Below are positions 35,244 through 49,000 of a stretch of DNA of 64,000 nt, one piece after another (the first letter of the stretch is position 1; every line of letters starts with the position of its first letter). Under the pieces are notes generated by a model. That model worked only from the letters and a program-made list of their open reading frames with translations, did not search any database and had not been told where the DNA came from. Source of the DNA: Lineus longissimus (Eukaryota; Nemertea; Pilidiophora; Heteronemertea; Lineidae); contig NC_088324.1 of the NCBI RefSeq assembly GCF_910592395.1, forward strand, positions 13,852,953 through 13,916,952. Direction: 5' to 3'. A program made the position numbers and the translations under genes.

Positions 35244-38196
35244 TTAGAGTTCTGATTGTGGTTTATTGAGGTTCAGAGTATTCTGGTCCATGTGGTACAT
35301 AAATGCCCAGGTTTGAAATTTACTCTCTTCATTACATGTATTCATTTGTGGCATTTGTTCCCCGTTGTACGGCTCAATGACATTCGTCACGTGGGCTAAA
35401 CAATATTCACTTCCAACGCCACCATCGGCGGTAGAAGCAACTATTTTCCCGCTTCGTTTTGCGGATCCGGAGGAGCGCAGTGACCAACTGCGTTGAGAGT
35501 TGACGTCAGCACAGTTCATTATTTTTAGCAGAAGATTATCACTAAAGTCTATACACAAGTTACGATATCTCAGACGGGATTTTGTGTCCAAGTAAAACTC
35601 GTAGGCAGGTTGGATTCGAAATGTATAACATTCTCCGGTGAGGGTAACGTAATTGGTTTTTGGGTCTGGTTTTAGGCACACGTCACTGTGAGTATTCGTG
35701 ACGTCACCATACACTGTTGCATCGTCCGAAGGTCTTTGTAAATCTGGGAAAACATTGTCTAAGTACCAATCAAAGTTATTGCACTGCATTTTTTCTCTTA
35801 GTTGCTTTCGTTCTTCTATAGAATCCTTCCCAGCATCCTCTAGTGGTACTTCCGTTTGCGAGGTTGCCGCGTAGAAGAATCGCTTGTAGTCATCCATCCA
35901 GACTTCTGCTACACGCATTGAGTTCCGCTTGACGACCTTGGCCTTTTCTCCTTGGAACCCGTATGTCTGAACTTTGAACACATGTGCAACACGTGAACAG
36001 GGCACAGACAAAACTTCACCACCACACATCCAAGTTCTGAACGACAATTCGAGGTTTTCCCCACCCCAGATTTTAAGGCCAGTGTCGAAAGCGCCCGTAG
36101 CGAGGAAGTTGTCCTTTTCTGCGGCAAGGGCACAGCCGACTAAGGTCGGACTCCGTGTCGACTTGACAGGGTCCGACTTGATCCGTCGATGTTCGTGAAT
36201 GGGCACAGCAAGCCAGGCAAACCTGAAAAAAAACAGAGGACAGAATGTAAGAACACTTCCCCACATTGCTTTGGTTTCCAAACTGCGACGCAGTCGCAGC
36301 GTATTCGCCTTGTATGCTTCATCAAGGTTGGCCTACGTAGAGGCTTGACTGTGGAGGGGACATAGAAGCTTTGTCCAAGGTCACGAGCCAAGACCTACCT
36401 CAGATCCCATCCGAATGCTCCGATCGGATACCACTCCATGTCGTTCTTATACTCAATGGATCTAGGATCGATGCGATCAATATGGGGTTGAACCACAGCT
36501 CTTGGATTTCGCTGGATCTCCGTGAGAAGGGGCTCCAACCAACCGACGTTGCACTCTGTGTGCGCATCCTGGAACATCATGACGTCACCTCGGGCGTGCT
36601 CGACCCCCATCAGCCTAGCTTTGATCAGGCCGACCCTCTCTGGAGTACGGATAAGCTTTACCTTGAAAAAACATCAGACGATTTTCATCAGAATTTTGTT
36701 TTGGATTCGTTGCTAGAAATGTTTTCATTTGCTTTTGGCGGCTTCTTGTTTCGCACTGCTTTCTCAGAATAAAAGGTTGTTGTTCGGTCCAATACATATC
36801 GGCATCGGAGCCACAAATATATTGTTAGGATGGAACGACTGCATATTCCCGCGGTGACCCTAAACGACGAGTCCTTTAATTTTGGGACTTGGTGCCATCA
36901 CGGGATCCCATCTGACATGCTCACCTTAGGTAAGTATTTCACGTATTCCACCAACTGCTCCTGAAGATAGCTATAAACACTATGATCGTCCACTAGAATG
37001 ACGTCAGCCAAAAGGACATCAGGGGCATTGTTCAAAATACTGTGCACAGTGCGCAGGAGCATAGACAGGGCCTCGTTGTGGAAGGGGATGATGATGCTGG
37101 CAGTGGGTAAGGTATTAATCTGAAAGTGATGGAGAAAATTTAAACACTGTTCTTTGAAACTTGTCGTTTCTTTGTGAGGCTTGATGGTAACCATAAGATC
37201 TCCTTGTAATGTCAAGTGATATATTTTAGCCCTTATACAACAGCTCCTACCGTCTAGAAGACAGCTGACAGTACACATTTAAATGAACACACATGCTATA
37301 TTGGACCAACTTTCCTTATAATTTGAAGGAAGAATAACATTGAGATGAGAGAATAGACATGAGGCGCCCGTCGAACTTTCAAACTCACGTCATACTGAAT
37401 TTCTTGACATTGCTGTGGCCTGCTGTCAATGATCTTCCGATCCAGAGAGATAGTGTCGCTGAGGGTTATGTTGATGTTGTAGGCCGAGTCTGGAGGGCGG
37501 TTGTCAGGTTTGAGCATCGCGTGTTGCAGGTTAAGTAGGATGTCGCGGTTCTTGGCCAATATGTCTTTATGGCTGGCCTGCCTCGGGGAGACTGTGGAGA
37601 AGAGTATCAAAGATTGAGATGAAATCACCGGAAGCCCTTTCAGCGACAACATAGGCTGTAGTGGCTCAGTTCATGCTCAAAACAGTTAAGCCACGTTACC
37701 CTGCAACGTCACGTAAAATTTATGGCCGAAATGACTGACTTGTTTCGAACTAGGCCCAGATGGAGAGTGGGTCCCGATTGTCACACCAGAACAAATCAGA
37801 GGCGGGCCACTGATTCATACTTTACTTTAATTCGCTGTTAAAGGGAGGTCGACGTTACCCCCCCCCCCCCCCCCCCAAAGCTATACCTGTCCTTCTGTTC
37901 GGTCGCTCCGACTCGTCATAGTGATGAAAGGCGTGCTCATTTTTTAAAACTGGCAAGACCTTCACATCGTCTGCTATTGCATCCTGCACGCGCAACATCT
38001 GCTCCAACCTCTTGTTGATGGAGAGCTCCACCTGGTTTTCGGGCAGGGTACTGGTTATTTGTTTGACTCGCCTATAGGAGGCGTTTCTCTCGTTGTTGTT
38101 GATAGTCAGCATGAGGAGGACAATGCAGAAGAGGAAGACAATGACCACGGAGGTGGCCAAGGCCCGGAATGGTTTGAAGGTGATCACGCCCGCCAT
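35244..38196 (-). CDS. GALNT: Polypeptide N-acetylgalactosaminyltransferase
   Basis: This enzyme transfers GalNAc from UDP-GalNAc to Ser/Thr of secreted proteins in the Golgi, the first step of mucin-type O-glycosylation. Five minus-strand exons join in phase: 38196-37887, 37591-37389, 37119-36925, 36661-36399 and 36222-35244, giving 649 residues. It has a short cytosolic tail, one membrane anchor (about residues 13-32), a stem, then a GT-A domain beginning [10 protein letters not shown]. The metal-binding DxH is D268-A269-H270. The family motif [11 protein letters not shown] spans residues 376-386, with PCSRVAHVF at about 398-406 supplying the conserved His. A C-terminal ricin-type lectin domain (about 510-649) keeps CID and QTW remnants. 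Differences from the usual pattern are HTEC for HCEC after the DxH, and VGCAL where the family usually has a Gly pair. Length is normal. The paralogue number cannot be assigned. Confidence 0.93.
37858..37876. repeat. 19-base C run (G run in GALNT intron 1)
   Basis: Nineteen C in a row on the plus strand. In the GALNT transcript this is a G19 tract starting about 11 nt inside intron 1, right after the donor gtatag. Length polymorphism and G-quadruplex formation are expected of such a tract. Confidence 0.95.
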
Positions 38197-40025
38197 TATA
38201 ACCTAAAAATAAGACATGAACGGTTAGTTAAACTGGTACATGCACGGATCTATGGTTTGAAGGTTGTAACGCCCGGTGTAACATCTGTGGTTGTTCCCCA
38301 TGTTTCAGTGTTTCCAAACAATAGGCAGCTAGAGAAACCATGACTTTTCAATAGGGGGGATACACAGAAAAACTCGTCAATCTATTTTTGAGCGTTCCCA
38401 AACAATGAGGGGAAACACTCAAAACAGAAACACTCAAAAACATTACACCGGTATCTAAACCTGAAGACGACCTGAACAATTAAGGGTTAAAATTTACAAT
38501 CCCCGCTCGGAAATGACGTAGTTTGATCGCATTCAACTATAAATCCATTGAACAGTGGTGCTTCGTTAGTCAACCGATGACCTTTTTTTGGGGTGTGATC
38601 GGGGATTGTAAACTCCTTCCCAATTAAGTTAGTAAAAGCTGGTAGATGGATGAGTCTATGTATACAGTATGGGTTTAGTGATGCAGGCATGGGTCTGAAA
38701 ATTCATCCTTGAATTTCTTCATCAGAGAGTAGCTTCGTCATGAAGAGTGACAACACTCTTGCACTAAGACTTTTAGTGGGCGTGGTTTCGAGTCGAATGC
38801 CAAGCGACTCTTGAGTTCGAGAATTGCAATTTACGATAGATGGAGAATGCACTATAAACAATACCGGACAATCTGACCGAGCGATAACGCGGAATCTTGC
38901 CACATAACCAACATTGAGAGGGAAATGATAACAGGCCACTTACTCAAGTTCGATTATCAAATAGCCTGCGTGTCTGTTACTTTATGACGTCATACCAACT
39001 CGACTTCGGGTCCAAATGTCTCGATATCTGGGGAACTATCCGGGGGAATTATCCGAAAATCGGGGCAAATTGTTACTAGCAAATCAATGGAAAACCGACC
39101 AGCCAGAAACCCTAGTATGTTCTACTGGCCTATAGATCAATACTAATGCATTAGAACATGTACAGGCGTAACTGTTTCGCCTTCGCGGCCTTAGTCAATG
39201 GAGTCAATGAAGGAATTATGGCTGAGTAAACCGCCCCTTCTACAGAGACGCACAAAGGCTCAGGTTATGTAAGATTATGACAGGGATTGTTGTTGGTATT
39301 AAGGGGAGTAATGCGGCGGAGCTACTTTTATTTGGGTGGAGATAATTTCGTTTCGGTAATTAGCCTAGAAATAGTAGTCTTAAAGACGAGGTTATTCTTT
39401 TACTACAATAACTATGAAATATATACAAGATATAGAAGTGGCCTAAGTCGCAATCATAACATTCCTTGAATATTCTATTCGGCGTAATGTTGTTAATGCT
39501 CCACATATCTAAGTATTTCCATACAATAAACCATCTGTTCAAATGATGATCCAGGAAGATATTGGGATATTTCAAGAAAACACTAGAAGATATTTCGAAT
39601 TTTAGGGATATCATTAAATTCCCATATCGCGCCTCATAGGTCTCTTCCAGGCTGCTTGACTTTTGGTCACAAGAAACGCTCAATGTTTAGAAGTCGTCAG
39701 TATACTTGTGTCCGGGCATCCCAAAAGGTTTATTAGGGGGTTTAGATCGCCACTCCTGATCACTGAAAGTCAGCAAGTCAAAATCTCAAGTACTCTTCTC
39801 CCAATCAACCTGTGGCGTGTATGAATAGCAACAATTTCATCTCGAACGAAACGTAGCTCCCGAATGGGGCACGCGCCATAATGACGTCACGAGCGCGTGC
39901 ACTTTTGGGCTCGCTGATTGGCCGTTGTGACCGCGCTGGAGCGTGGCGGTAATGTCCCTGGCGGTTTGACAATGCCCTCCACGTGTCCACCAGTATTTTA
40001 CCTGGTACTCGTCTCAAGGACCTCG
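38197..40025. other. Intergenic region between divergent GALNT and PRDM12 starts
   Basis: About 1.8 kb without a supported gene. It contains two full palindromic CRE sites: tatgacgtcata at 38983-38994, about 790 bp upstream of the GALNT ATG, and tgacgtca at 39882-39889 near PRDM12. The open frames seen on either strand are short and motif-free. Confidence 0.5.
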
Positions 40026-40034
40026 TATATAAAT
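39882..40034 (+). promoter_or_regulatory. PRDM12 core promoter: CRE, inverted CCAAT, TATA
   Basis: In order there are a palindromic CRE (tgacgtca, 39882-39889), an inverted CCAAT (gattgg, 39916-39921) and a strong TATA box (tatataaat, 40026-40034). A TATA at this place predicts initiation near 40055-40065. That puts the in-frame ATG at 40033 upstream of the transcript and makes 40087 the first usable start. Confidence 0.55.
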
Positions 40035-40086
40035 GGGAGACTGCGGAATGGTGACAGCGCATGGCCAGAAGGGCGTCGGAGCAACT

Positions 40087-43000
40087 ATGGCATTCCCGAG
40101 AGAGGTTATAACTGCGGAAATACTTCGGTGTTATTTGACAGGAAAGTGTTGTCAGGAACAAGTGATTAGTGATGAACATAGGAAACTCATTCAGCACGGT
40201 AGGGATATTTTTGATTCCACGTCCTTATTTTTTTAATAAGCGTTAGCTATTCGGTTAATTTATATATATCTTCAGTTCACATTTATAAAAACATGTCAAT
40301 ACCTATCAAAATATACGAATCTTTCATCTTATTTTAATACCTGTCATTATTCGGAATAAGATTTTATCAAAACCAGGTACCCATCCATATTTTCTCTGGG
40401 ACATCCTGTGCTACATCCTCTGGTCCTCTCAATGCATGCCCTTATCTCTCCCCATCTGATTTATCCCGAGATCCTTATCACCCGTTTCAAATTCAAATTA
40501 ATCAACTGAAACCACAAATCAAAACGAAAATCATAAAACCGCATTAAACTTATGTCGGTAAACTAGCAAAGAAATAACATCGAACCAAATTTAATTTATT
40601 CGGAGAGCTTCCATTTATTCGAGAGATTTATGAAAAAGGAAGGAGGCCAGTTGGTCCCATAATGTCATTATTGTTCCATTAGGCCATAAACCGCCAACAA
40701 ATAATATGTGACAACTGTTTTTGGTGGTGTTAAATGTGGGCTTCCGCCTGGGGTATTGGACCTGATTCGTCTTCCACGGGGCGGCGAATATGGTCACATC
40801 GCTTTGTCGGCGCAGTAACTATACCTCAACATTTTGCCATTTGTTTGGAATTTATGACACCTGCTGAACAATTCTGAAGTTTGGTTTCTTGAGATTGTGG
40901 GCACTTATTTGTTGTTCAAATTTACTACTGACCACGCAACACAAGAAGAGATGGATACCAGCTTATCAATAGATATACTTTATTCTGTTGAAACGAGCTT
41001 AGATTTGAAAAGTTGAATGATACTCCCTTTCGATATCCTGCTGCATTTAATGTCCACTCTCGCGTCTTGATCAGTGTCTATTCCGCGTACGTATTCTAGA
41101 CAGATCTTGAGTCAAATCTTTCCACATTTGCAGCTGGAACGTTAGCAAACCAATAATTCTATAAAAGTTCGTCAAGTAATTCATTATGGCAACATTTCGA
41201 TATCTTTCGACTCACAACTAACAAATGTATTCCACTGGATGATTGTCATTCCTTTTGGTGGTTCTAGACTGTGTCACCGATTTCTAACCGGCATAACAGA
41301 TGAGAGGGGTGTCGTTAAGGCGATGTTTTTCACACCATTCTTTTCTAAAGTACTCGTTGTCTTTAAAAAAACTTCTCAGTCAAAAAATCCTTTCAACTCA
41401 ATGACAGGACAGTGACAGAAGACTATAGAAAATTAACGTGTTTTTGAAAAAAATGCGAACTTGACCGAGCACCGGTGTCGTGCGGCGCCTTTCGAAAGAA
41501 GACATCGTCTTATGTCATCAGTTGACACTTCTTATCATCGTCTGAAGTCTTCATAGGGAGTCTGACGTCTTCTCACACGTCATTCACGCAACACAAGACG
41601 GGGCGTCCCCTCGGTACGCCTGTCACCCCTCATAGACTAATATCCCCATATGAAACGTATCTCTCTATGCGGGACCCTCGAGGTATATCCTGCCAGTTTT
41701 AACTAACTCAACTACGGTAGACGTGCACTCAAATTAGGCTATCGTATTTCACTTCTAATTTGCTCCGTTTTAATCACAGTTTAACTGCTCCTTTAGCAGG
41801 TCAGTTACATCTGCTTACGGGGTTTTGGAGAAAACGCGGGTGAATTGTCTCCGAGTGTATTCCGGAAGCGCCGCCATGTTTTCTGCTGAGGACCAGTTCT
41901 CTAATTTCCTGTTATCTTGGCGTGTATTGTTGCATAATGGTTGAGCACTTAACTCTTCATGATGGGGAAAAGTTTATCTTGGTATCTGGGTAATCAAAAG
42001 CGTTTGTGATAGCTCAATCGAAACATATGACGAGAGGTGAAAGTATTATTGAGCGATCTGATAGGCCGCTGATACTGATCGCGATAGTATCATTTGCGGG
42101 CCAAGAAACAGGTAGATGAGAACGGTAGAATTTGGTCTTCGGATTGATTCCAAAGTCTCTATGACGATTTTCAAGTGGACTGAAAAATGTACGGCAGTTG
42201 GTATAAAAATGATATAATAATTTTATATAAATCAACTTTAGATTACCATACAAACTGTAAAGTATCGTTAATATCACGATTTTCATTACGGCGGTTTCAA
42301 AAGTACTCGACGTCAACAATACACTAAACTGGTCAATGGTCGTCAACATCGTAAAATGGATGTTGAATTAACCTTACAAATTTGAAACACAATAGCTTCC
42401 CTTTGAGGTCCCTAGACCAATATGCCTCCATGGCTTGGTGTTTACTCAAGCAGCCGCCACCACGTGCGCTAATTTAGCGTCTTCTTATCCCATGAATTAT
42501 TCCGTAAGGAGATGGATCGGAGAATCGTAGATTTTGGTTATTGCGTATGTTACAATTTGAAATGTCACTTTAGCACAAAAGGCGTAACAAGCGATACCTA
42601 GTAACAATAATTTTGTTGCCAAATTCTTTATGATAAATCATCAGGTTGCGTTTGTAGGGACCAGCGTCGATTCAAGCTCGTGCTTCATCGAGTCAAATCC
42701 TTCTTCGGGTTTGAGAGGCGTAAACTGCTGGCGAAATTTCAGTTATACAGTATTACCGTTAGCCAGAATTTAACAAGACAAAGAATTTGGAGTTTCAGAA
42801 ATGCAGAAAATGGTCTCTTTTCAAAAGAGCGGCCCGGATCAGATATAATGATTTATCAATTCACTGTAAATATATCAGCAAAAAAATAGCAAAAACGGCA
42901 CCGTTTGTAAACCTGGTATAGTATACGGTTTGTCATGTATTCGCTGAAGAAAAAAAATCAAAATTCAGAAGCTGTTGTTCTGTGGGAAAGAGGTAAAGCG

Positions 43001-46000
43001 CCTCTCTCAAGGTTCTCTATTGTAATTGGTCGTAATTGTCTCCAGTTTCAAAGAATTAAACCATCTCATTCACCAGAAAGCAGTCATGCAGAGGACACTC
43101 GAATCCTTTGGTCAGTTCGTCAAAGAAGACAAGGATTAAATAAATTGGGATGAAGGGGTCTTGTTCATCAATAAAATGACTAGACTGTGTCCTGGGCATG
43201 CTGGGCAGGCTTGGCTGACTTCCTGGGGAGAGACCATGTCTTGTGGATGATTGGCCGTGAGTAACGGCCCAGCCCCGAAGCAAAATAACACATCCCCGCT
43301 TGAAGTAGACAACTCAAGTAACCGATAGCTTTTTCAGAGAAAAACATAATGTCTTGTAAAATAATAGGGTTATGGAATAAGATTTCTTGGCTTTGTCTCA
43401 AGGAGGTTTAAAGACCGCGAGACGAGGCTCGCTACCAGCATCAGAAATGTTACAGGTCCGTCGGCGCGAGCAGTTTCGGCCCAATGCTATTATGACTCCA
43501 GTCACCTCACTTCGTAATGATACCCGTATCCGACCATCGGACACTCGCCACTTTTAATACCACCGTCTTTTACAAAAGCATTTTTTAATTGCACTCTTCA
43601 AGTTTATAGCGATACGGGTCTATATTAATCTTCACTTCGGGACCGGCCCGTTAGAAACGAAGATACAGTTTCTTAACGATATCTTTGACTTTCTTATTCT
43701 TGTTGTTTGTCCTGACCCCCGGGCCAATTCGACCCCTAGTGAGCTATGAGGATAGGGGGTGTCTTGAACAAAACATGGTCACAGTGGCCGAGAAGTATCT
43801 GTTAATGGGGTTGTCACTTTCAACAAATGCCCCTCTAATGAAAGGGTTTGTATTAGCTTCTTGTCTCAGGGAGATGGAGGCCAATTATCTGACCCGCTTG
43901 GGGCTTGCACCTCCCGCTACTAATAGGGTTATAATGAGTAGACCCTTTTGTTTGCGGACTGAGCATCAGAAAAGGAGGCAGGAGATGTGTTTTTAAGGTC
44001 CTGGTGGAATATAAGAAAGAAAACAAGGGTGGAACCTATAATTTTTTGCTGTTTGGATTTTCTTGATCTTTTTGTTGTCCGCCCATATGTCTTCAGTTAC
44101 AACCAATAGTAACTGGAGCTGGGATGTAAGAAGACATTTTATAGTACACGTTTGTCGAACTGGTGATATGCTAACAATGACTATTCATACCTCCCTAAAC
44201 AAGGAATGACTTACCAAAAGCCAGCCGTATGTGCTTTATCGAATAGGAACTCATTCCAGTATTGAAATATCTCTAACAATAACAACGGCACCAATAATCA
44301 TTAATCTAGTAACAGAAATAAATGTGAAATAAATTATGGGTAGAATAGCGGGCCGAGGACCGCCCTACCACACCTCCGGGGAGGGGAGAACAGAAAGGAC
44401 GAAATCTTGGTCACGGCTGACTGGGGTTGGTAAATTGTTCTCGCCGTTTCTAAACAATTTAAACAGTTTATGAAGGTAGCTAGGACGAAAGGAGCGATAT
44501 CAAGAGAGAATATATCGTGAGAGAGAACATTACCCTCAAGGGTAGTTGTGGACGCTTCAGATTTTCGACTGTTACCCGTTAAAATAGTTCATTACTCTGC
44601 ACTTGTAAGTTTTTGTTTGATGTAAAAGCAACCATTATTCTGGATTCCAAATGAGCATAGCAATCTTAATCGTCAAAGCATTATCATATGTTTTCAATTT
44701 TGTCAGTCTTAGAGCAAATCTTCAGCCACAATTGACTTGGAAAGCAATATGGAATCCGCTATTTCATGAACTACTGCGCCAAGAACACTTTCATTTGACA
44801 ACTTCCATCTTGTCAAATCAGGTCTTGTTGTTTTCGTTGCCTCCCAATCTTGACTTCTGACAGGTCCTTCTGTGACCCGATTTTAAGACACGCGGAGACC
44901 GGAATCATAAAGAACAATATTCATTGCATTACAAAGAGAAATTACCATATATAGCGCTTGTATTTATTTTGGAAGCAAGAAAATTAATTTCAAATGCTCA
45001 GTACCGTTAAATAGGGGAGATTTAGTCGTTTTCTTGTGACGTGGACCGCATTTAATTTGACATGGATCGGAAAAATTAATTTGTCCCGGGTTTTCGAGTT
45101 TCCTTGTTCATTTCCATACATTACCGCGTTTTATTAATTTCTTCAGAATAATCGTCTCGGAAACATATTGTGTTTGATTTTCTTGATTCGGCTGGTCACA
45201 CAAGGACTTCCCACATCCGTCCGCCATTCTTAGGAAAGACTCACAAAGATAACGTAATTAAATACCGCTCCAAATCTCGTGAGGGTCACGTGGCCAGTGC
45301 GTTCGTCTCGTTTCGTCCGCCATTATTAGATACGCTTGGCGCAGAATCTGTGTCCCGCCCTATGATTATGCGCTATTCCAAGGTCCCAAAATGAATGGGT
45401 TTTCATTGGGAAGGCTACCTACCATACGATATTCCAATTTCAGCTTGACCATGCCCCAAACCATATCTTAGGTGTAGTATTATGTCCATCACTGAAGGGT
45501 TATCTAAATGTTACTCTGGCAGTGGTCGCGAGAACGCCTCCTTTCTGAGTGAATAATAAGGTTGTGCTTGATATGTGATGTGGTTATGACAGATATTTCG
45601 TAGGGTTGGAACAATGGTCACGAGTCAGGCAAGGTATAGTATAAACGCGTAGGATCGAACCTGGCCAGTGACCTCATGACGCTATAGTCAGGGACCCGAA
45701 CAACCACACCACACTGAGCGGCTCCTTGTCTGACAAATTGTACAACCGTGAAGATTGTTCGTTTGTTGTGTCCGTTCATACGATATACGGATGACCATGA
45801 CGTTTGCATTGAGGGCTGGAGATGCTGAATCATACAGCAAAATAATAATGCAACACGGAAATTAAAAAGTGCATTTGTTATAAATGAATAACTGAGACCT
45901 TTGAAAAAAAAGTGTCAGTAATATGATATACGTGACAGATTTACGTTCCTTCAATTTAGTTTTTCAAAAGCTTTTGATCGAGTAAAAAATCCCCGAAACA

Positions 46001-49000
46001 TTTAACGATTTGCTATTTTCATCGCCGTGTTTCACTCGAGTTGGTGGGAACTAAAAAAGCCGCGATATCAAACTTCAATAACCACATGAATGCTGACAAT
46101 GAGCCCGCATCTCTCAACTCGACCAAGCGATTTAACTCAGCATAAGTTTTATTTGTTTCAATTGCACCTAAAACTATCTGGAAACATCTGTTATGATGGA
46201 AACTGTTACATATCCGCCAAACCAAGTCAAACTTCGCCAATGTTCAATGGTCGAAATAGCTAAACCGAGAAAAACTTAACACGCACGACCCGCATGTATT
46301 TTTTTAACCAAATCTACCAATTGATGTTTTTATTGATAACGTCATAAATAATGTGTTGACGTTGCATTGTTCTTCTGTCGACTGATATATAACAATCTGT
46401 CATCAATTTTTTTCATAAATATGTTAGGCGAAGAGATTAGTGTATAGGTGAAAATGGATCAATCCCGAACCTTAGTACATTGTAACTTAAATGTTAAGCC
46501 TGTTAATATCATCATGAAGAAACGTATTATAACTGCCCATGTCAATCTGTAGGCGAACTCGGTGGCCTAGTGGTTTTTCGTTCGCCCCGTGAGCGGACGG
46601 TGGAATGTTCGACCCTCGCTGGTAGCTAGTTAAAGTATATAGCATGAACTTACTTCTCACCAGGCGCCTGGCATTAGAAATAGAGGTTCAGTTCGGAAGT
46701 AAAGATTTTCAATATACTGGCGGGGATGCTGCACCCAGAAATATTTACCTTAAGCGTCCACGACTTCCTGACCAACAATCAGTGTGTCTTTCAACAGCTT
46801 CCCCGGACCAAGTAAACCCCAAAGACATCAATATCAATTAGAGGATAATTTGCTTGAATAGTCCAGGAAAGGGCACCATTATCCCGGGTCGGATGCGCCT
46901 CGGTCCGAGGGTCAGTCTCCGCGGCGCGTCCATGCCAGTTCCCCGCCCAGGACTCCGGCCAGTTCTGATGGATGACGACCATGTTTCACCGGACATCAAG
47001 AAGGCGTGAAAGTAATTGCTCCCCCATTGAAAAGTAATGATCCGAACCGAAATGGACCTCATCAAAAAGCATTATTGATATTCAACCATTGTCAAAGAGA
47101 TAATACTGTACCTTCGGTGATCCATCTACCAGTCAGGATCCTAAATTTACATTCACCAGTTTCTGGGTCGTCTGCCTAATTACCAGTCACTGGCGTTAAG
47201 TGTAAACATCATTAATTAACCGATCCTCATCTATCACTTGAAGTTTTATAAATTATCAGTTTATGAAAATTCGAACATGTCATTATATTTTCGTATAAAA
47301 CAAACCAGTGTCTGAGTTTCCGGAAATGAAACACTCAATGATTATCTTCATCAGTTTATTATTTCGGAAGAATCTGGCCTCTAATTTATATCAGGATCCC
47401 TGCTGCTTTAAATACATATCATGAAAAATGGCCCGTAGATTTTGCATTTCATTTATTTGTTTGATTAAATGACAGGTTTTTAAAAACAGCATGGGTTGAA
47501 AGATTGTGAAAATATGAGTCAAGGGGTTTCTGGAGCAATATTCTTCTTTCAGATTTTCTGACCAGACACGTAGTAATGTGTACATAAGTACACGTCAATG
47601 TGTGTTGGACGCTTACTCAACATTGATTTATATGATTTTGCTGCACTCCACTCCGGAAGGTTGCCTGCACTTTTTTCTCCCCACAAGAGCAGAAAGTCAT
47701 CATTTTAGCACGTTCGTTACTCTTTGGTCACATCTTGTCAGTAGCATAAAGAATAACGGATTTTTTTCTATTGTAACCTCAAAGTATGATTGCAGAGTCA
47801 ATTTGCTTCAAGCCGTTATAAGCAAAGGTGCACCACAGTTTAAAGAATCGGCCAACGTACTGATGGCAGCGGCACCCGTCCCGTGCCCGCATGCAACGCA
47901 TAACCTCTGGTCAACCAACGCCCGCCGCCATATTTAAATCCGGCAAACCGTGCCTATAAAAAGCGGAATAGCCCGGCAAACGACCTATTGTAGATTAAAG
48001 GTCTGATTTGATGACTTCATGATTAATATTAGAAAAAGTCATACCAGGAGGGTCCTAGTCTATATCATTGGCATTGTCCCCTGAGAAATAATCAGGCGTG
48101 CTTATCAGTCAACATATCAATTTGAATCGACTTTTAACCAAATTGGTCAAAATCAGGAATTATATGAAATTTTCCAATTGTCAAATATTGGCCGGCCGAC
48201 CAAGGAAGCACGTGGTTTAGTGATGGCAAATATGCAGAGTGCATAGATTTGGCGATGATGTTCCTCCTGGCTCAGATGACGATGGGACATTCTCCGACAT
48301 ACAAAACATAACAGTCCGACAAACCGAATAATGAACTCCGAATAAGTTACAACCAACGCAATGATATTGGCATAATACTAATGTAGCACCTAAAGCATCT
48401 GTGACCAAGCAGCCACACTTTCAGGCGAGTTCCAACCACTGCAGTAGAGTGCCCCAGAAAAAAAACCTCGTTATAGATTGTCACCTTTTCAGTCTTGTGT
48501 CGGACAAACCACTGACAATAACCACTCAAAAGTTTTTTTACCAGATGTAAGTTGTAGTGCATGATCGACGCACTCGCAAACGTCATGTATTCGCACTGCT
48601 GCACGCAGTTGCAGTTTCAAATATGCGGGAGAATTGACTTCTCGTGAATGGAGCAACTCGAGGCTGTGCCGACTTCTTTTGCGACAATAGGGTCATGCGC
48701 ATTGCGAGCTGCCGTAAGTGGATCGTGTTACTTCACTGACAAGCGTTGACTTTCGTGCAAGGGTTGTAAACAGCCGTTGCGTCACTTAACATTCGTCCGG
48801 GTCAAAAATATGAGATTGCCCTCGACATTTGAAGCAATATTGTGTGTAGCTGTCTACCAGCATCTTACGAAATGTTCTTTTTATTTGGTTCAGTTTGGGG
48901 AAATACTGAATAATATGTTGTGATTTAAAATGTGGTTATTGCGCCGCATGGCAACGCTATCTTTGCTATATCATGGTATTAAAGCCCGCACAGTAGGTGT

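Noticed and set aside
40033-40086. Upstream in-frame ATG for PRDM12
   Set aside because: It overlaps the TATA box, so it should lie upstream of the transcript start.
43685-43996. 103-codon open frame in PRDM12 intron 1
   Set aside because: No motif, splice context or family resemblance was found; its length is expected by chance in 11 kb of intron.
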